A stretch of 64,000 nucleotides of DNA from Orbus sasakiae (GCF_039542345.1 NZ_BAABHY010000005.1:248001-312000), one strand, 5' to 3'; counted from the stretch's first letter, positions 7,986 to 16,243 are shown. Program-made: numbers and translations. The notes: a model not told the origin generated them from the sequence alone.

Positions 7986-8939
7986 ATGACAGAACAAAAA
8001 AAAGCGGGCTTTTTTGCGCGTTTGAAAAATGGATTATTTAAGACAAAACAAAATATTGGATCGGGCTTTGTTGCTTTATTCAAAGGTAAAAAAATCGATG
8101 ATGCGCTTTTTGATGAGTTAGAAGAACAGCTGCTTATTGCCGATGTCGGAGTTGATACAACACAAAAAATTATCCGTTCATTAACCGATCATGCTTCTCG
8201 TAAACAGCTCAAAGATGCGGATGCATTACATGACTTATTAAAAGTTGAAATGGGTAATATATTATCGGAAGTTGATAAACCATTAGAACTTGAAAGTCAC
8301 AAGCCATTTGTGATTTTAATGGTTGGTGTCAACGGTGTCGGTAAAACAACGACGATTGGTAAATTAGCGAAACAATTTCAAAATCAAGGTAAATCCGTGA
8401 TGCTAGCGGCTGGAGATACCTTTAGAGCTGCGGCGGTTGAACAGTTACAAGTTTGGGGTGAACGGAATCATATTCCCGTGATTGCGCAGCATACCAATGC
8501 AGATTCTGCGTCAGTTATTTTTGATGCATTACAAGCTGCAAAATCCAAAAAAGTGGATGTGTTAATTGCTGACACAGCGGGTCGTTTACAAAATAAATCA
8601 CATTTAATGGATGAGTTGAAAAAAATTGTCCGTGTGATGAAAAAGCAAGATGAAAGTGCACCACATGAAATTATGTTAACCATTGATGCCAGTACTGGGC
8701 AAAATGCCATCAGTCAGACCAAAATATTTAATGAGGCGGTTGGCTTAACGGGGATTACGTTAACCAAACTTGATGGTACAGCTAAAGGTGGGGTGATATT
8801 TAGTCTTGCCGATCAGTTTACTATTCCGATTCGTTATATTGGTGTTGGTGAAAAAATTGATGATTTGAGGCCTTTTGTTGCTAATGATTTTATTAACGCT
8901 CTATTTGATAATCAGACAGGTGATAGCGAAAATACATGA
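7986..8939 (+). CDS. ftsY: Signal recognition particle receptor FtsY, short form
   Basis: FtsY is the membrane-docking GTPase that receives ribosomes carrying SRP and hands them to the Sec translocon. The N domain covers roughly residues 30-95. The G domain has P-loop GVNGVGKTT (about 114-122), DTFRAAA (about 143), DTAGRL and TKLDGTAKGG. At 317 residues it lacks nearly all of the acidic A domain that makes E. coli FtsY 497 residues; only a basic, amphipathic N-terminus (KKAGFFARLKNGLFKTKQN) remains, which could bind lipid directly. It overlaps ftsE by four bases (ATGA), as expected for the ftsYEX operon. Confidence 0.97.
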   Translation: MTEQKKAGFFARLKNGLFKTKQNIGSGFVALFKGKKIDDALFDELEEQLLIADVGVDTTQKIIRSLTDHASRKQLKDADALHDLLKVEMGNILSEVDKPLELESHKPFVILMVGVNGVGKTTTIGKLAKQFQNQGKSVMLAAGDTFRAAAVEQLQVWGERNHIPVIAQHTNADSASVIFDALQAAKSKKVDVLIADTAGRLQNKSHLMDELKKIVRVMKKQDESAPHEIMLTIDASTGQNAISQTKIFNEAVGLTGITLTKLDGTAKGGVIFSLADQFTIPIRYIGVGEKIDDLRPFVANDFINALFDNQTGDSENT

Positions 8940-9607
8940 TTCAATTTAATCACGTTAGTAAAGTCTATTCTGGCGGTAAACCTGCATTACAGAATATTAA
9001 TTTTACCCTAGCTAGTGGTGAAATGGCTTTTTTAACAGGTCACTCCGGTGCCGGTAAAAGTACTTTATTACGTTTAATTTGTGGTCTTGATAGGGCAAAT
9101 GATGGGCATGTGTTACTCAATGGTCATGATGTTAGCCAATTAAAAAAACAACAGCTTCCTTTTTTGCGCCGCCATATTGGCATGATTTTTCAGGATCACC
9201 AGTTACTGATGGATCATACTATCTATGATAATGTGGCCATTCCATTGATTATTTTAGGTAAACCAGCGGAAGAAATTCGACGTCGGGTATCCGCGGCACT
9301 GGATAAAGTCGGCTTGATTGATAAGATGAAATTTTATCCTATTCACCTTTCGGGTGGTGAGCAACAACGTGTTGGTATTGCGCGCGCGATTGTTAATAAG
9401 CCCATGATTTTACTTGCCGATGAACCAACGGGTAATTTGGATGATAAATTATCTAAAGATATTTTAAAGTTATTTGAAGAATTTAACCAAACGGGTGTCA
9501 CAGTGTTAATGGCAACCCATAATATGGGTTTAATTAGACGTAAGCATCACCGTATTTTAAATTTAAGCCAAGGTCGCTTGATTGGAGACACCCATGTTAG
9601 CGAGTAG
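8936..9607 (+). CDS. ftsE: Cell division ABC transporter ATP-binding protein FtsE
   Basis: FtsE is the ATPase of the FtsEX complex, which couples the divisome to activation of periplasmic peptidoglycan amidases. At 223 residues it is normal length. Walker A is GHSGAGKST (about 35-43), followed by the signature HLSGGEQQRVGIARA and Walker B ILLADEPTGNLD, with the H-loop in MATHNMG. It overlaps the ftsY stop and the ftsX start, suggesting translational coupling. Confidence 0.97.
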   Translation: MIQFNHVSKVYSGGKPALQNINFTLASGEMAFLTGHSGAGKSTLLRLICGLDRANDGHVLLNGHDVSQLKKQQLPFLRRHIGMIFQDHQLLMDHTIYDNVAIPLIILGKPAEEIRRRVSAALDKVGLIDKMKFYPIHLSGGEQQRVGIARAIVNKPMILLADEPTGNLDDKLSKDILKLFEEFNQTGVTVLMATHNMGLIRRKHHRILNLSQGRLIGDTHVSE

Positions 9608-10556
9608 GCCGCAAAATAAGCAGAAAGAGGGGAATGGTTTTTTCCCTCGTTGGAAGCGCCAAATCCAATATGCTTGGCAAAATGTATTTAACGATTTCAG
9701 GCAGCATGCGCTTGCCTCACTGCTAACCATCATTGTCATTGCTATTTCGATAGCATTACCAACTATCGGTTACCTATTGTGGAAAAATGCTAACGAGGCT
9801 GCGCATCAGTGGTATCCCACACCTAATTTAACCGTTTATTTAGATAAATCATTAACCGCGAATGAAACCGAAACGTTGGTGCAGAACATAAAACATTATC
9901 CCGAAGTGGAAGCGATCAATTATTTATCACGTGATGAAACGCTTGAGGAGTTTCGATTGTGGTCGGGCTTTAGTGATGCTATCGATTTATTAGACGAAAA
10001 TCCACTCCCGGCAGTTGCAATTGTGATTCCTAAAGATGAAGCGAAGCAAACAACAATATTACATGCGATGCAAGCTGATATTATTAAATTAGAGGGTGTG
10101 GATGATGTTCGTTTAGATGATAGTTGGTTTACTCGTTTGACCGCGTTAACCGACATGGTTAAAACGATTGTTTGGACGATCTCAATTTTTATGATTATTG
10201 CGGTGGCATTAGTGATTGGTAATAGTATTCGCTTATCCATTTTTGCTCGTCGCCAAACCATTATTGTTATGCAATTAATTGGTGCGACAGAAGGATTTAT
10301 TTTAAGACCTTTTTTATATAGTGGAATGTTTAATGGTTTTGTTAGCGCGATTTTAGCGTTAATATTATCGGAAATATTTATTTTTCAAATTGATGCGATC
10401 ATCTTGAATGTTTCGTCTGTTTTTGGAACAATATTTACCATTGAAGGTCTAAATTGGGATGAGGCGTTATTTATCGTCCTAATCGCAACCATGATTGGTT
10501 GGTTATCGGCACTTGTTGCAACTAAAAAATATTTAAATATGACTCATATTGCTTAA
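9594..10556 (+). CDS. ftsX: Cell division protein FtsX
   Basis: FtsX is the four-helix inner-membrane partner of FtsE; its periplasmic loop activates the EnvC-amidase system in E. coli. I chose ATG at 9594 (320 residues), which has GGAGA at 9584-9588 just upstream; an upstream TTG at 9582 would overlap that ribosome-binding site. A cytoplasmic N-terminus is followed by a membrane segment around 35-60, a periplasmic domain to about 205, then three more membrane segments. The gene overlaps ftsE by 14 bases. Confidence 0.95.
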   Translation: MLASRPQNKQKEGNGFFPRWKRQIQYAWQNVFNDFRQHALASLLTIIVIAISIALPTIGYLLWKNANEAAHQWYPTPNLTVYLDKSLTANETETLVQNIKHYPEVEAINYLSRDETLEEFRLWSGFSDAIDLLDENPLPAVAIVIPKDEAKQTTILHAMQADIIKLEGVDDVRLDDSWFTRLTALTDMVKTIVWTISIFMIIAVALVIGNSIRLSIFARRQTIIVMQLIGATEGFILRPFLYSGMFNGFVSAILALILSEIFIFQIDAIILNVSSVFGTIFTIEGLNWDEALFIVLIATMIGWLSALVATKKYLNMTHIA

Positions 10557-10623
10557 CATTATCATTTATTTTGTTATTTAATAGTAATCAGTGAGTTATT
10601 TTTTGATCGCTAAAAATAAAAAA

Positions 10624-10639
10624 TGTGAACTAAATCACA
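10624..10639. promoter_or_regulatory. CRP-type site upstream of rpoH
   Basis: TGTGAACTAAATCACA is a perfect TGTGA-N6-TCACA match, 120 bp before the rpoH start. E. coli rpoH has several promoters, one of them CRP-dependent, so this placement is credible. Confidence 0.75.
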
Positions 10640-10758
10640 TTTTCGCGGTCTAATCTTTTAATTGCTAGTCAATTAATATAGCTAGACACTCAGAATGATC
10701 GCTTGTGGTTTGTTAAATTGGGCAAACGACAAGGTTGAATAAGTAAGGGGGAATTTAG

Positions 10759-11619
10759 ATGAGTAACGAAGTTAAAATGCAATCAGTTGCTATTATCCCA
10801 CAAGGAAATATTGAATCTTATCTGCGTATGATTAACACCTATCCGATGTTAAGCGCAGAAGAAGAGAAAGCGTTAGGTGAAAAACTTTACTATAACGATG
10901 ATGTTGATGCTGCAAGACAACTTATTTTGTCACATCTGCGTTTTGTTGCACATATAGCACGCGGGTATTCTGGTTATGGTTTACCACAAGCGGATTTAAT
11001 CCAAGAAGGCAATATTGGTTTAATGAAAGCGGTGCGTCGTTTTAATCCTGAAATGGGCGTTCGTTTAGTTTCATTTGCTGTGCATTGGATCAAAGCTGAA
11101 ATACATGAATATGTGTTAAAAAACTGGCGTATCGTAAAAGTTGCAACGACTAAAGCACAACGTAAGTTATTTTTTAACCTACGTAAATCAAAACAACGTT
11201 TAGGCTGGTTTAGTCATGATGAAGTCGGTATGGTTGCTGATGAGCTTGGCGTAACACGTAAAGATGTACTTGAGATGGAATCCCGTATGTCTGCACAAGA
11301 TATGTCATTTGATATTGATAATGATGACGATGATAATTCAATTGTTGCACCTGCATTGTATTTAGAAGATGCGAATTCTGATTTCTCAAAATCAATTGAA
11401 AATGATAATTGGGAAAACGATGCAACTGATAAATTACATGATGCATTATCACAATTAGATGAACGTAGCCAAGATATTATTAAAGCGCGTTGGTTAGATG
11501 CTGATGACAGTAAATCGACACTACAAGAATTGGCTGCTAAGTATGCTGTTTCTGCTGAACGTATTCGTCAGTTAGAAAAGAATGCGATGCAAAAATTACG
11601 CGTTGCGATTGAAGCATAA
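10759..11619 (+). CDS. rpoH: RNA polymerase sigma-32 (heat shock)
   Basis: RpoH directs RNA polymerase to heat-shock promoters. At 286 residues (E. coli 284), it has region 2 with the core-binding and -10 recognition segments (ADLIQEGNIGLMKAVRRFNP, VRLVSFAVHWIKAEIHEYV) and region 4 with the C-terminal helix-turn-helix (TLQELAAKYAVSAERIRQLEKNAMQKL). Between them is the RpoH-box region (TTKAQRKLFFNLRKSK). The start is set by AAGGGGGA at 10744-10751. No terminator lies between it and the next small reading frame. I did not try to fold the 5' mRNA for a thermosensor. Confidence 0.97.
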   Translation: MSNEVKMQSVAIIPQGNIESYLRMINTYPMLSAEEEKALGEKLYYNDDVDAARQLILSHLRFVAHIARGYSGYGLPQADLIQEGNIGLMKAVRRFNPEMGVRLVSFAVHWIKAEIHEYVLKNWRIVKVATTKAQRKLFFNLRKSKQRLGWFSHDEVGMVADELGVTRKDVLEMESRMSAQDMSFDIDNDDDDNSIVAPALYLEDANSDFSKSIENDNWENDATDKLHDALSQLDERSQDIIKARWLDADDSKSTLQELAAKYAVSAERIRQLEKNAMQKLRVAIEA

Positions 11620-11640
11620 TTTTTAGTTGGATTCGATAAA

Positions 11641-11904
11641 TTGAAAAGTCTGTTAGAATATCAAAATATATTATGGGTGATTGTTGTTGGTGTTGTCCTG
11701 ATTATTTTTGGTTTCTATTTATATACTGAATTGAGTTTATACGAACAAAGTGGTAGTTCAATCAGTATGCCAAAAATGTTCAGGCTTTTTTATGAAATGT
11801 TTGGCAAATATGTTACTGTTTTATTTGTTGAGGCTGTTGGAGTAATTGCTTTAATAAGTGGGATATGGCAATTGGTTGATAAGGTAAAAAATAAAAAGGC
11901 GTAA
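11641..11904 (+). CDS. Small two-helix membrane protein, unknown function
   Basis: I do not recognise this 87-residue protein. It has two clear hydrophobic segments, about residues 10-30 (ILWVIVVGVVLIIFGFYLY) and 58-78 (VTVLFVEAVGVIALISGIW), a short loop between them and a lysine-rich tail (KVKNKKA). The start is probably TTG at 11641; no ATG occurs before the middle of the gene, and the nearest purine-rich stretch is GGA nine bases upstream. It begins 21 bases after rpoH with no terminator between, so it is likely cotranscribed. Its stop codon lies inside the stem of the following terminator. Codon use and the intact frame support a real gene, but the weak start lowers confidence. Confidence 0.6.
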   Translation: MKSLLEYQNILWVIVVGVVLIIFGFYLYTELSLYEQSGSSISMPKMFRLFYEMFGKYVTVLFVEAVGVIALISGIWQLVDKVKNKKA

Positions 11905-11926
11905 TCAAGTGGTTACGCCTTTTTTA
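11892..11926. terminator. Bidirectional terminator between the rpoH operon and frr
   Basis: A 9-bp perfect stem (AAGGCGTAA 11896-11904, TTACGCCTT 11913-11921) has T-runs on both sides: TTTTTT on the plus strand and a T-rich stretch on the minus strand. It ends both converging transcripts. The left arm contains the stop codon of the small membrane gene. Confidence 0.92.
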
Positions 11927-11928
11927 TA

Positions 11929-12486
11929 TTAGAATTCCATCAATTCTTTTTCTTTGTCAGCAAGAACGGCATCCAGTTTTTTGATCATACTATCTGTTAT
12001 TTTTTGAATAACGTCTTGTGATTTACGTTCATCATCTTCAGAAATTTCTTTATCTTTTAATAATGCTTTGATTTGATCATTAGCATCACGTCTTACGTTA
12101 CGGATCGCAACGCGACCTTGTTCTGCTTCACCACGAACAATCTTGGTTAAATCACGGCGACGTTCTTCTGTTAATGGTGGAAGTGGTACACGGATAACGG
12201 TTCCCGCTGAAGAGGGATTTAAGCCTAAATCAGATGCTAAAATGGCTTTTTCAACAGCAGGTGAAAGTGATCTATCAAAAACGGTAATTGCCAATGTTCT
12301 TGAATCTTCAGCAACGACGTTTGCTAATTGGCGTAATGGTGTTGCGCTACCATAATATTCAACGACGATACCATCTAATAAGCTTGGTGAAGCACGACCG
12401 GTACGAATCTTACCAATATGATTTTGGAAAGCATCTAAGCTTTTTTCCATTCTGTCTTGAGCGTCTTTTTGAATCTCATTTAACAT
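11929..12486 (-). CDS. frr: Ribosome recycling factor
   Basis: RRF splits post-termination ribosomes together with EF-G. At 185 residues it is full length. The start MLNEIQKDAQDRMEKSLDAF, the RTGRASPSLLDGIVVEYYG motif and the PPLTEERRRDLTK segment are all typical. It is last gene of rpsB-tsf-pyrH-frr, 24 bases after pyrH, and ends at a bidirectional terminator. Confidence 0.98.
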   Translation of the reverse strand: MLNEIQKDAQDRMEKSLDAFQNHIGKIRTGRASPSLLDGIVVEYYGSATPLRQLANVVAEDSRTLAITVFDRSLSPAVEKAILASDLGLNPSSAGTVIRVPLPPLTEERRRDLTKIVRGEAEQGRVAIRNVRRDANDQIKALLKDKEISEDDERKSQDVIQKITDSMIKKLDAVLADKEKELMEF

Positions 12487-12510
12487 ACTAAAACCTTTTT
12501 CCTTTAATTA

Positions 12511-13248
12511 TTAACTTACAACAACATCATTATTAATTAGCGTCCCTTCGGGTTCACCTTGAATCACGCGACGTAATGCCCCGGGTTTATTCATATTAAA
12601 TACACAAATCGGTAAATTATGATCTCGAGCTAGTGTGAACGCGGCTAAATCCATTACTTTAAGTTCATCATCTAATACTTTTTCATAGCTTAATGTTTTA
12701 AATAGGGTTGCGCTAGGATCTTTTACCGGATCAGCAGAATAAACGCCATCAACTTTGGTAGCTTTTAATACGACATCCGCTTCGATTTCGATACCTCGTA
12801 GACAAGCGGCTGAATCCGTGGTGAAAAATGGATTCCCTGTACCGGCTGATAAGATAACCACTTTACCATGCTTAAGTAGGCTAATCGCCTCGGTCCAGCG
12901 ATAATCATCACATACGCCATTTAAAGGAATGGCCGACATTAAACGTGCATTAATTTCAATACGGTGAAGTGCATCACGCATTGCAAGGCCATTCATGACA
13001 GTTGCGAGCATCCCCATATGGTCACCAACAACACGATTCATCCCTGCTTTTGCAAGTCCGGCACCACGGAATAAATTACCTCCGCCAATAACAACAGCGA
13101 CTTCGACACCCATTTCAACTAGCTCTTTAATTTCTAATGCCATACGATCGAGAACAGAGGCATCAATACCAAAACCTTCATCACCTTGCAGTGCTTCACC
13201 ACTTAGTTTGAGAAGGATACGTTTGTAGTGGGGAGTTTGTTTTGTCAT
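12511..13248 (-). CDS. pyrH: UMP kinase
   Basis: PyrH phosphorylates UMP to UDP in pyrimidine synthesis; the bacterial enzyme belongs to the amino-acid kinase fold and is hexameric. At 245 residues it is normal length. Motifs seen are LKLSGEALQG at the N-terminus, the glycine-rich IGGGNLFRGAG, and SAGTGNPFFTTDSAA in the nucleotide site. A strong terminator precedes it after tsf, so pyrH-frr probably uses both readthrough and its own promoter. Confidence 0.98.
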   Translation of the reverse strand: MTKQTPHYKRILLKLSGEALQGDEGFGIDASVLDRMALEIKELVEMGVEVAVVIGGGNLFRGAGLAKAGMNRVVGDHMGMLATVMNGLAMRDALHRIEINARLMSAIPLNGVCDDYRWTEAISLLKHGKVVILSAGTGNPFFTTDSAACLRGIEIEADVVLKATKVDGVYSADPVKDPSATLFKTLSYEKVLDDELKVMDLAAFTLARDHNLPICVFNMNKPGALRRVIQGEPEGTLINNDVVVS

Positions 13249-13320
13249 GGTAGAGAGATCCTATAGATGAAAAATATTAATAATAAATCTGCTAATGTAA
13301 TTCTAAAGTATTTTGTTGCT

Positions 13321-13346
13321 AAAAAAAACCGCCTTTCGGCGGTTTT
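13321..13346 (-). terminator. Rho-independent terminator after tsf
   Basis: The stem AACCGCC (13327-13333) pairs with GGCGGTT (13338-13344) around TTTC. Read on the minus strand it is followed by eight T. It lies 20 bases past the tsf stop and should separate rpsB-tsf from pyrH-frr. Confidence 0.92.
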
Positions 13347-13364
13347 AAGCATTTTACATGAAAA

Positions 13365-14222
13365 TTAAGATTGTTTTGACATTGCAGCAACTTCTGCAGC
13401 GAAATCAACTTCAACTTTCTCAATACCTTCACCCACTTCAAAACGGATGAAAGTTGCAACAGCGGCTTTTTTCTCTTTTAGTAAATCACCAACAGTTTTT
13501 GATGGATCCATAACAAATGGTTGACCTGTTAAAGAGACTTCACCGGTGAATTTACGCATACGGCCTTCAACCATTTTTTCTGCGATTTCACGTGGTTTAC
13601 CTGATTGCATTGCGATATCGATTTGGATTTGACGCTCATGAGCGACAACATCAGCTGGAACATCGTCTGGGTTAACATATTCTGGTTTGCTAGCTGCGAT
13701 GTGCATTGCGATGTGTTTAACTAATTCGTCATCAGCACCGTTAGCGGCAACTAAAACACCAATACGTGCACCGTGTTGGTAACTACCAACAACGTCACCT
13801 GCGATTTCAGCAACACGACGGATACCGATGTTTTCACCAATCTTAGCAACTAAAGCAGTACGTTCTTCTTCAAATTTAGCCTGAAGTACGCCAACATCGC
13901 TGATACGGTCAGCAAGTGCAACTTCAGCAACTTTGTTACTAAATTCAATGAAACCAGCGTCTTTTGCTACGAAGTCTGTTTCACAGTTTACTTCTAAAAT
14001 TACACCAAATTGTTTATCTGCTGAAATTTTAGAAATAATTACACCTTCAGCAGCAACACGACCTGCTTTTTTAGCCGCTTTTGCTTGACCTGATTTACGC
14101 ATGTTATCGATTGCAAGCTCAATGTCACCATTTGCTTCGACTAATGCTTTTTTACATTCCATCATACCTGCGCCAGTTCTTTCGCGCAGTTCTTTAACCA
14201 TAGAGGCAGTTACTTCAGCCAT
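13365..14222 (-). CDS. tsf: Elongation factor Ts
   Basis: EF-Ts exchanges GDP for GTP on EF-Tu. At 285 residues (E. coli 283), it has the N-terminal UBA-like module (VKELRERTGAGMMECKKAL) and the core motif VNCETDFVAKD that contacts EF-Tu. The dimerisation region follows. The start is set by AGAGGG upstream of ATG at 14222. It is second gene of the rpsB-tsf unit, 120 bases after rpsB with a hairpin in the spacer. Confidence 0.98.
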   Translation of the reverse strand: MAEVTASMVKELRERTGAGMMECKKALVEANGDIELAIDNMRKSGQAKAAKKAGRVAAEGVIISKISADKQFGVILEVNCETDFVAKDAGFIEFSNKVAEVALADRISDVGVLQAKFEEERTALVAKIGENIGIRRVAEIAGDVVGSYQHGARIGVLVAANGADDELVKHIAMHIAASKPEYVNPDDVPADVVAHERQIQIDIAMQSGKPREIAEKMVEGRMRKFTGEVSLTGQPFVMDPSKTVGDLLKEKKAAVATFIRFEVGEGIEKVEVDFAAEVAAMSKQS

Positions 14223-14293
14223 TTTTTAACCCTCTGTTAAATTCTGTCATTTGTCCAAATTAAGTTTCGACAAATTATATTTGATACACAAGA

Positions 14294-14315
14294 TAGGAGG
14301 AGTGAACTCCTCCTA
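14294..14315 (-). other. Perfect hairpin in the rpsB-tsf spacer
   Basis: A 10-bp perfect inverted repeat (TAGGAGGAGT, ACTCCTCCTA) with a 2-nt centre lies between the rpsB stop and the tsf start. No T-run follows on the minus strand. In the mRNA one arm would present and hide an AGGAGGAG sequence about 80 nt upstream of the tsf AUG. It could attenuate, protect or process the transcript. Confidence 0.6.
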
Positions 14316-14342
14316 ATACCGATAACGAATTGTATTAATCAA

Positions 14343-15083
14343 TTATTCAGCAGCAGTTGCTGTTTCTTCAACAAAGCTTTCTTCAGAAACGGGTGATTGA
14401 TTTTGTTCGCGACCCGATTTAACTGCACTTGCAACCGCATTTGCATATAATTGGATAGCACGAATCGCATCATCATTACCAGGAACAACATAATCAATGC
14501 CATCTGGATTTGAGTTAGTATCAACGATAGCAACAACAGGAATACCTAAGTTGTTAGCTTCTTTAATTGCAATATGCTCATGGTCTGCACCGATAACGAA
14601 GATCGCATCAGGTAAACCACCCATATTTTTGATACCACCAAGGCTATTTTCTAATTTAGCCATTTCACGAGTACGCATTAACGCTTCTTTTTTGGTTAAT
14701 TTATCAAAAGTACCGTCTTGTGATTGTGTTTCTAAATCTTTCAAACGTTTGATTGATTGACGAACGGTTTTCCAGTTAGTCAACATACCACCTAACCAAC
14801 GGTGATTAACGTAGAATTGTCCACAGCTTTCAGCCGCTTGTTTTACTGATTCGCTCGCAGCACGTTTTGTACCAACGAATAAAATTTTACCGCGACGAGC
14901 AGCAACTTTATTTAGCATGTCTAATGCTTCGTTGAACATAGGAACTGTTTTTTCAAGGTTAATGATATGAACTTTGTTACGAGCACCAAAAATAAATGGT
15001 TTCATTTTTGGGTTCCAATAGCGGGTTTGGTGTCCGAAGTGTACACCAGCTTGCAGCATATCGCGCATAGATACTGTAGTCAT
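14343..15083 (-). CDS. rpsB: 30S ribosomal protein S2
   Basis: S2 is a late-assembling protein of the small ribosomal subunit. At 246 residues (E. coli 241), it starts MTTVSMRDMLQAGVHFGHQTRYWNP and contains HIINLEKTVPMFNEAL and HRWLGGMLTNWKT. The acidic C-terminus (ESFVEETATAAE) is typical of gammaproteobacterial S2. It heads the rpsB-tsf operon and is preceded by a structured leader that probably mediates autoregulation. Confidence 0.98.
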   Translation of the reverse strand: MTTVSMRDMLQAGVHFGHQTRYWNPKMKPFIFGARNKVHIINLEKTVPMFNEALDMLNKVAARRGKILFVGTKRAASESVKQAAESCGQFYVNHRWLGGMLTNWKTVRQSIKRLKDLETQSQDGTFDKLTKKEALMRTREMAKLENSLGGIKNMGGLPDAIFVIGADHEHIAIKEANNLGIPVVAIVDTNSNPDGIDYVVPGNDDAIRAIQLYANAVASAVKSGREQNQSPVSEESFVEETATAAE

Positions 15084-15094
15084 GATTTCCTCAT

Positions 15095-15185
15095 TGAAAA
15101 TTGGGGTTATGCCTCCACATATTCGCTTTAACCGACTTCGATTTTCATCAAAGCACCCCGGTAAAGTGTGGCAATATGTGTGTGT
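15095..15185 (-). promoter_or_regulatory. rpsB leader, probable S2 autoregulatory RNA
   Basis: Just upstream of rpsB the minus strand can pair CACATATT (plus-strand 15173-15180) with AATATGTG (15116-15123). A second pairing, GGGGTG (15154-15159) with AACCCC (15102-15107), would form a pseudoknot. The downstream arm leads into GAGGCATAACCCC. This arrangement recalls the conserved rpsB leader of gammaproteobacteria, where S2 represses rpsB-tsf. Recognition is from memory of the motif and by-eye pairing. Confidence 0.65.
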
Positions 15186-15379
15186 TATAACGTTAATTAA
15201 ATTAAATTCATCTTCCAGATGTTAAAAACAAATAGAAAGATGCGCGCGTTTTATACCATATCCTCGGGTGAAAAACCAGCATTATTTATTCAATCGAGTC
15301 AATGATTCATTGATTTGATTTCAAAACACACATTTTATCATGCTATTTGGGGTTATTTTAATGCGTTATATCTCAGTGG

Positions 15380-15694
15380 TTAAACCGTTAAATAGTGACT
15401 GATAACGAAGAGACTAACTAAAAAAATGGTGCAGGTCACGAGACAGAGTAATGTGGTGGGGGGACGTGATTGATATTCATTAAAATAGGCAGGATGATAA
15501 TATTGGTAGAGTTTGACGATCACTAGCTGAACAACAAGTACTATACCCGCAAGGCACAGTAAAATGCTTTTTTCTATCATTCCAACACGCAGCATAAATA
15601 TGCCAACTAATGCAAAAAGAAATAGTGTTCTCATCCACGCTAATTGGGTTCGTTCCCGCTGTAAGCCGGGATCTTTGGTGACCGGTTTAAGCAT
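15380..15694 (-). CDS. YidG-like DUF202 inner-membrane protein
   Basis: This 104-residue protein has the family signature DPGLQRERTQLAWMRTLFLF at the N-terminus followed by three hydrophobic helices. E. coli YidG has the same motif and similar length (120). Function is unknown in E. coli. It lies 5 bases downstream of its YidH-like partner, matching the E. coli yidH-yidG pair. No terminator is evident after it. Confidence 0.85.
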   Translation of the reverse strand: MLKPVTKDPGLQRERTQLAWMRTLFLFALVGIFMLRVGMIEKSILLCLAGIVLVVQLVIVKLYQYYHPAYFNEYQSRPPTTLLCLVTCTIFLVSLFVISHYLTV

Positions 15695-15699
15695 TGTCG

Positions 15700-16059
15700 T
15701 TAATGTCCAACCAAAAACAGCATGACAAAACAGGTTGCTGCAATCAGTACTAAAATAGCAATAATTGACAATAGATGATTGTAAGGTAATGCGCGCTCCT
15801 CTAGCATGGCTTTTTCATTCGCCCGCCAACGTAAAAAGGCACTGATTGCTAGCACGCCTGCAATGATGGCTAATATGATAGCTAAACCAATACGAATAAA
15901 CGGATATTCAACCGTTGTCACAAACTGATCAATAGCTACGGCACCGGCAAGGAGAGCGAGTGCGGTTCTTATCCAAGATAAAAAAGTGCGTTCGTTTGCA
16001 AAAGAGAATCGGTAATCGAGTACTTTTTTTGTATTTTCTGAATTATTTTTTAAAGGCAT
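15700..16059 (-). CDS. YidH-like DUF202 inner-membrane protein
   Basis: This protein carries the DUF202 motif DYRFSFANERTFLSWIRTALALL and three predicted membrane helices. I chose ATG at 16059, giving 119 residues (E. coli YidH 115). A GTG at 16092 would add eleven residues with no family match. It is divergent from copA, and the shared 184-bp spacer contains the CueR-type promoter facing copA. Function is unknown. Confidence 0.85.
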   Translation of the reverse strand: MPLKNNSENTKKVLDYRFSFANERTFLSWIRTALALLAGAVAIDQFVTTVEYPFIRIGLAIILAIIAGVLAISAFLRWRANEKAMLEERALPYNHLLSIIAILVLIAATCFVMLFLVGH

Positions 16060-16170
16060 CGCTTGCTCGTTATTAAGGAAACGCCATATCACTGTAATAT
16101 GATAAGCTAGTTCATTTCAAGTGAGTAATGAAAAATAGGATTATTGATTAAATTTTTATCATTAATTAGA

Positions 16171-16201
16171 TTGACCTTACTATCATGGTAAGGTTTATAG
16201 T
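16171..16201 (+). promoter_or_regulatory. CueR-type (MerR-family) copper promoter of copA
   Basis: A -35 element TTGACC (16171-16176) and a -10 TATAGT (16196-16201) are separated by 19 bases, the long spacing typical of MerR-family promoters. Between them is a perfect dyad, ACCTTAC (16174-16180) with GTAAGGT (16188-16194), a good CueR operator. Copper-bound CueR would bend the DNA to realign the elements. Confidence 0.85.
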
Positions 16202-16243
16202 GTCATTATTGAAATTGAATTTAGCCAAGCATAGGAGATAAAA

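Noticed and set aside
14339..14536. Second minus-strand frame inside the rpsB 3' end
   Set aside because: It is out of frame with rpsB and has low-complexity leucine/glutamine/methionine composition; rpsB explains the region.
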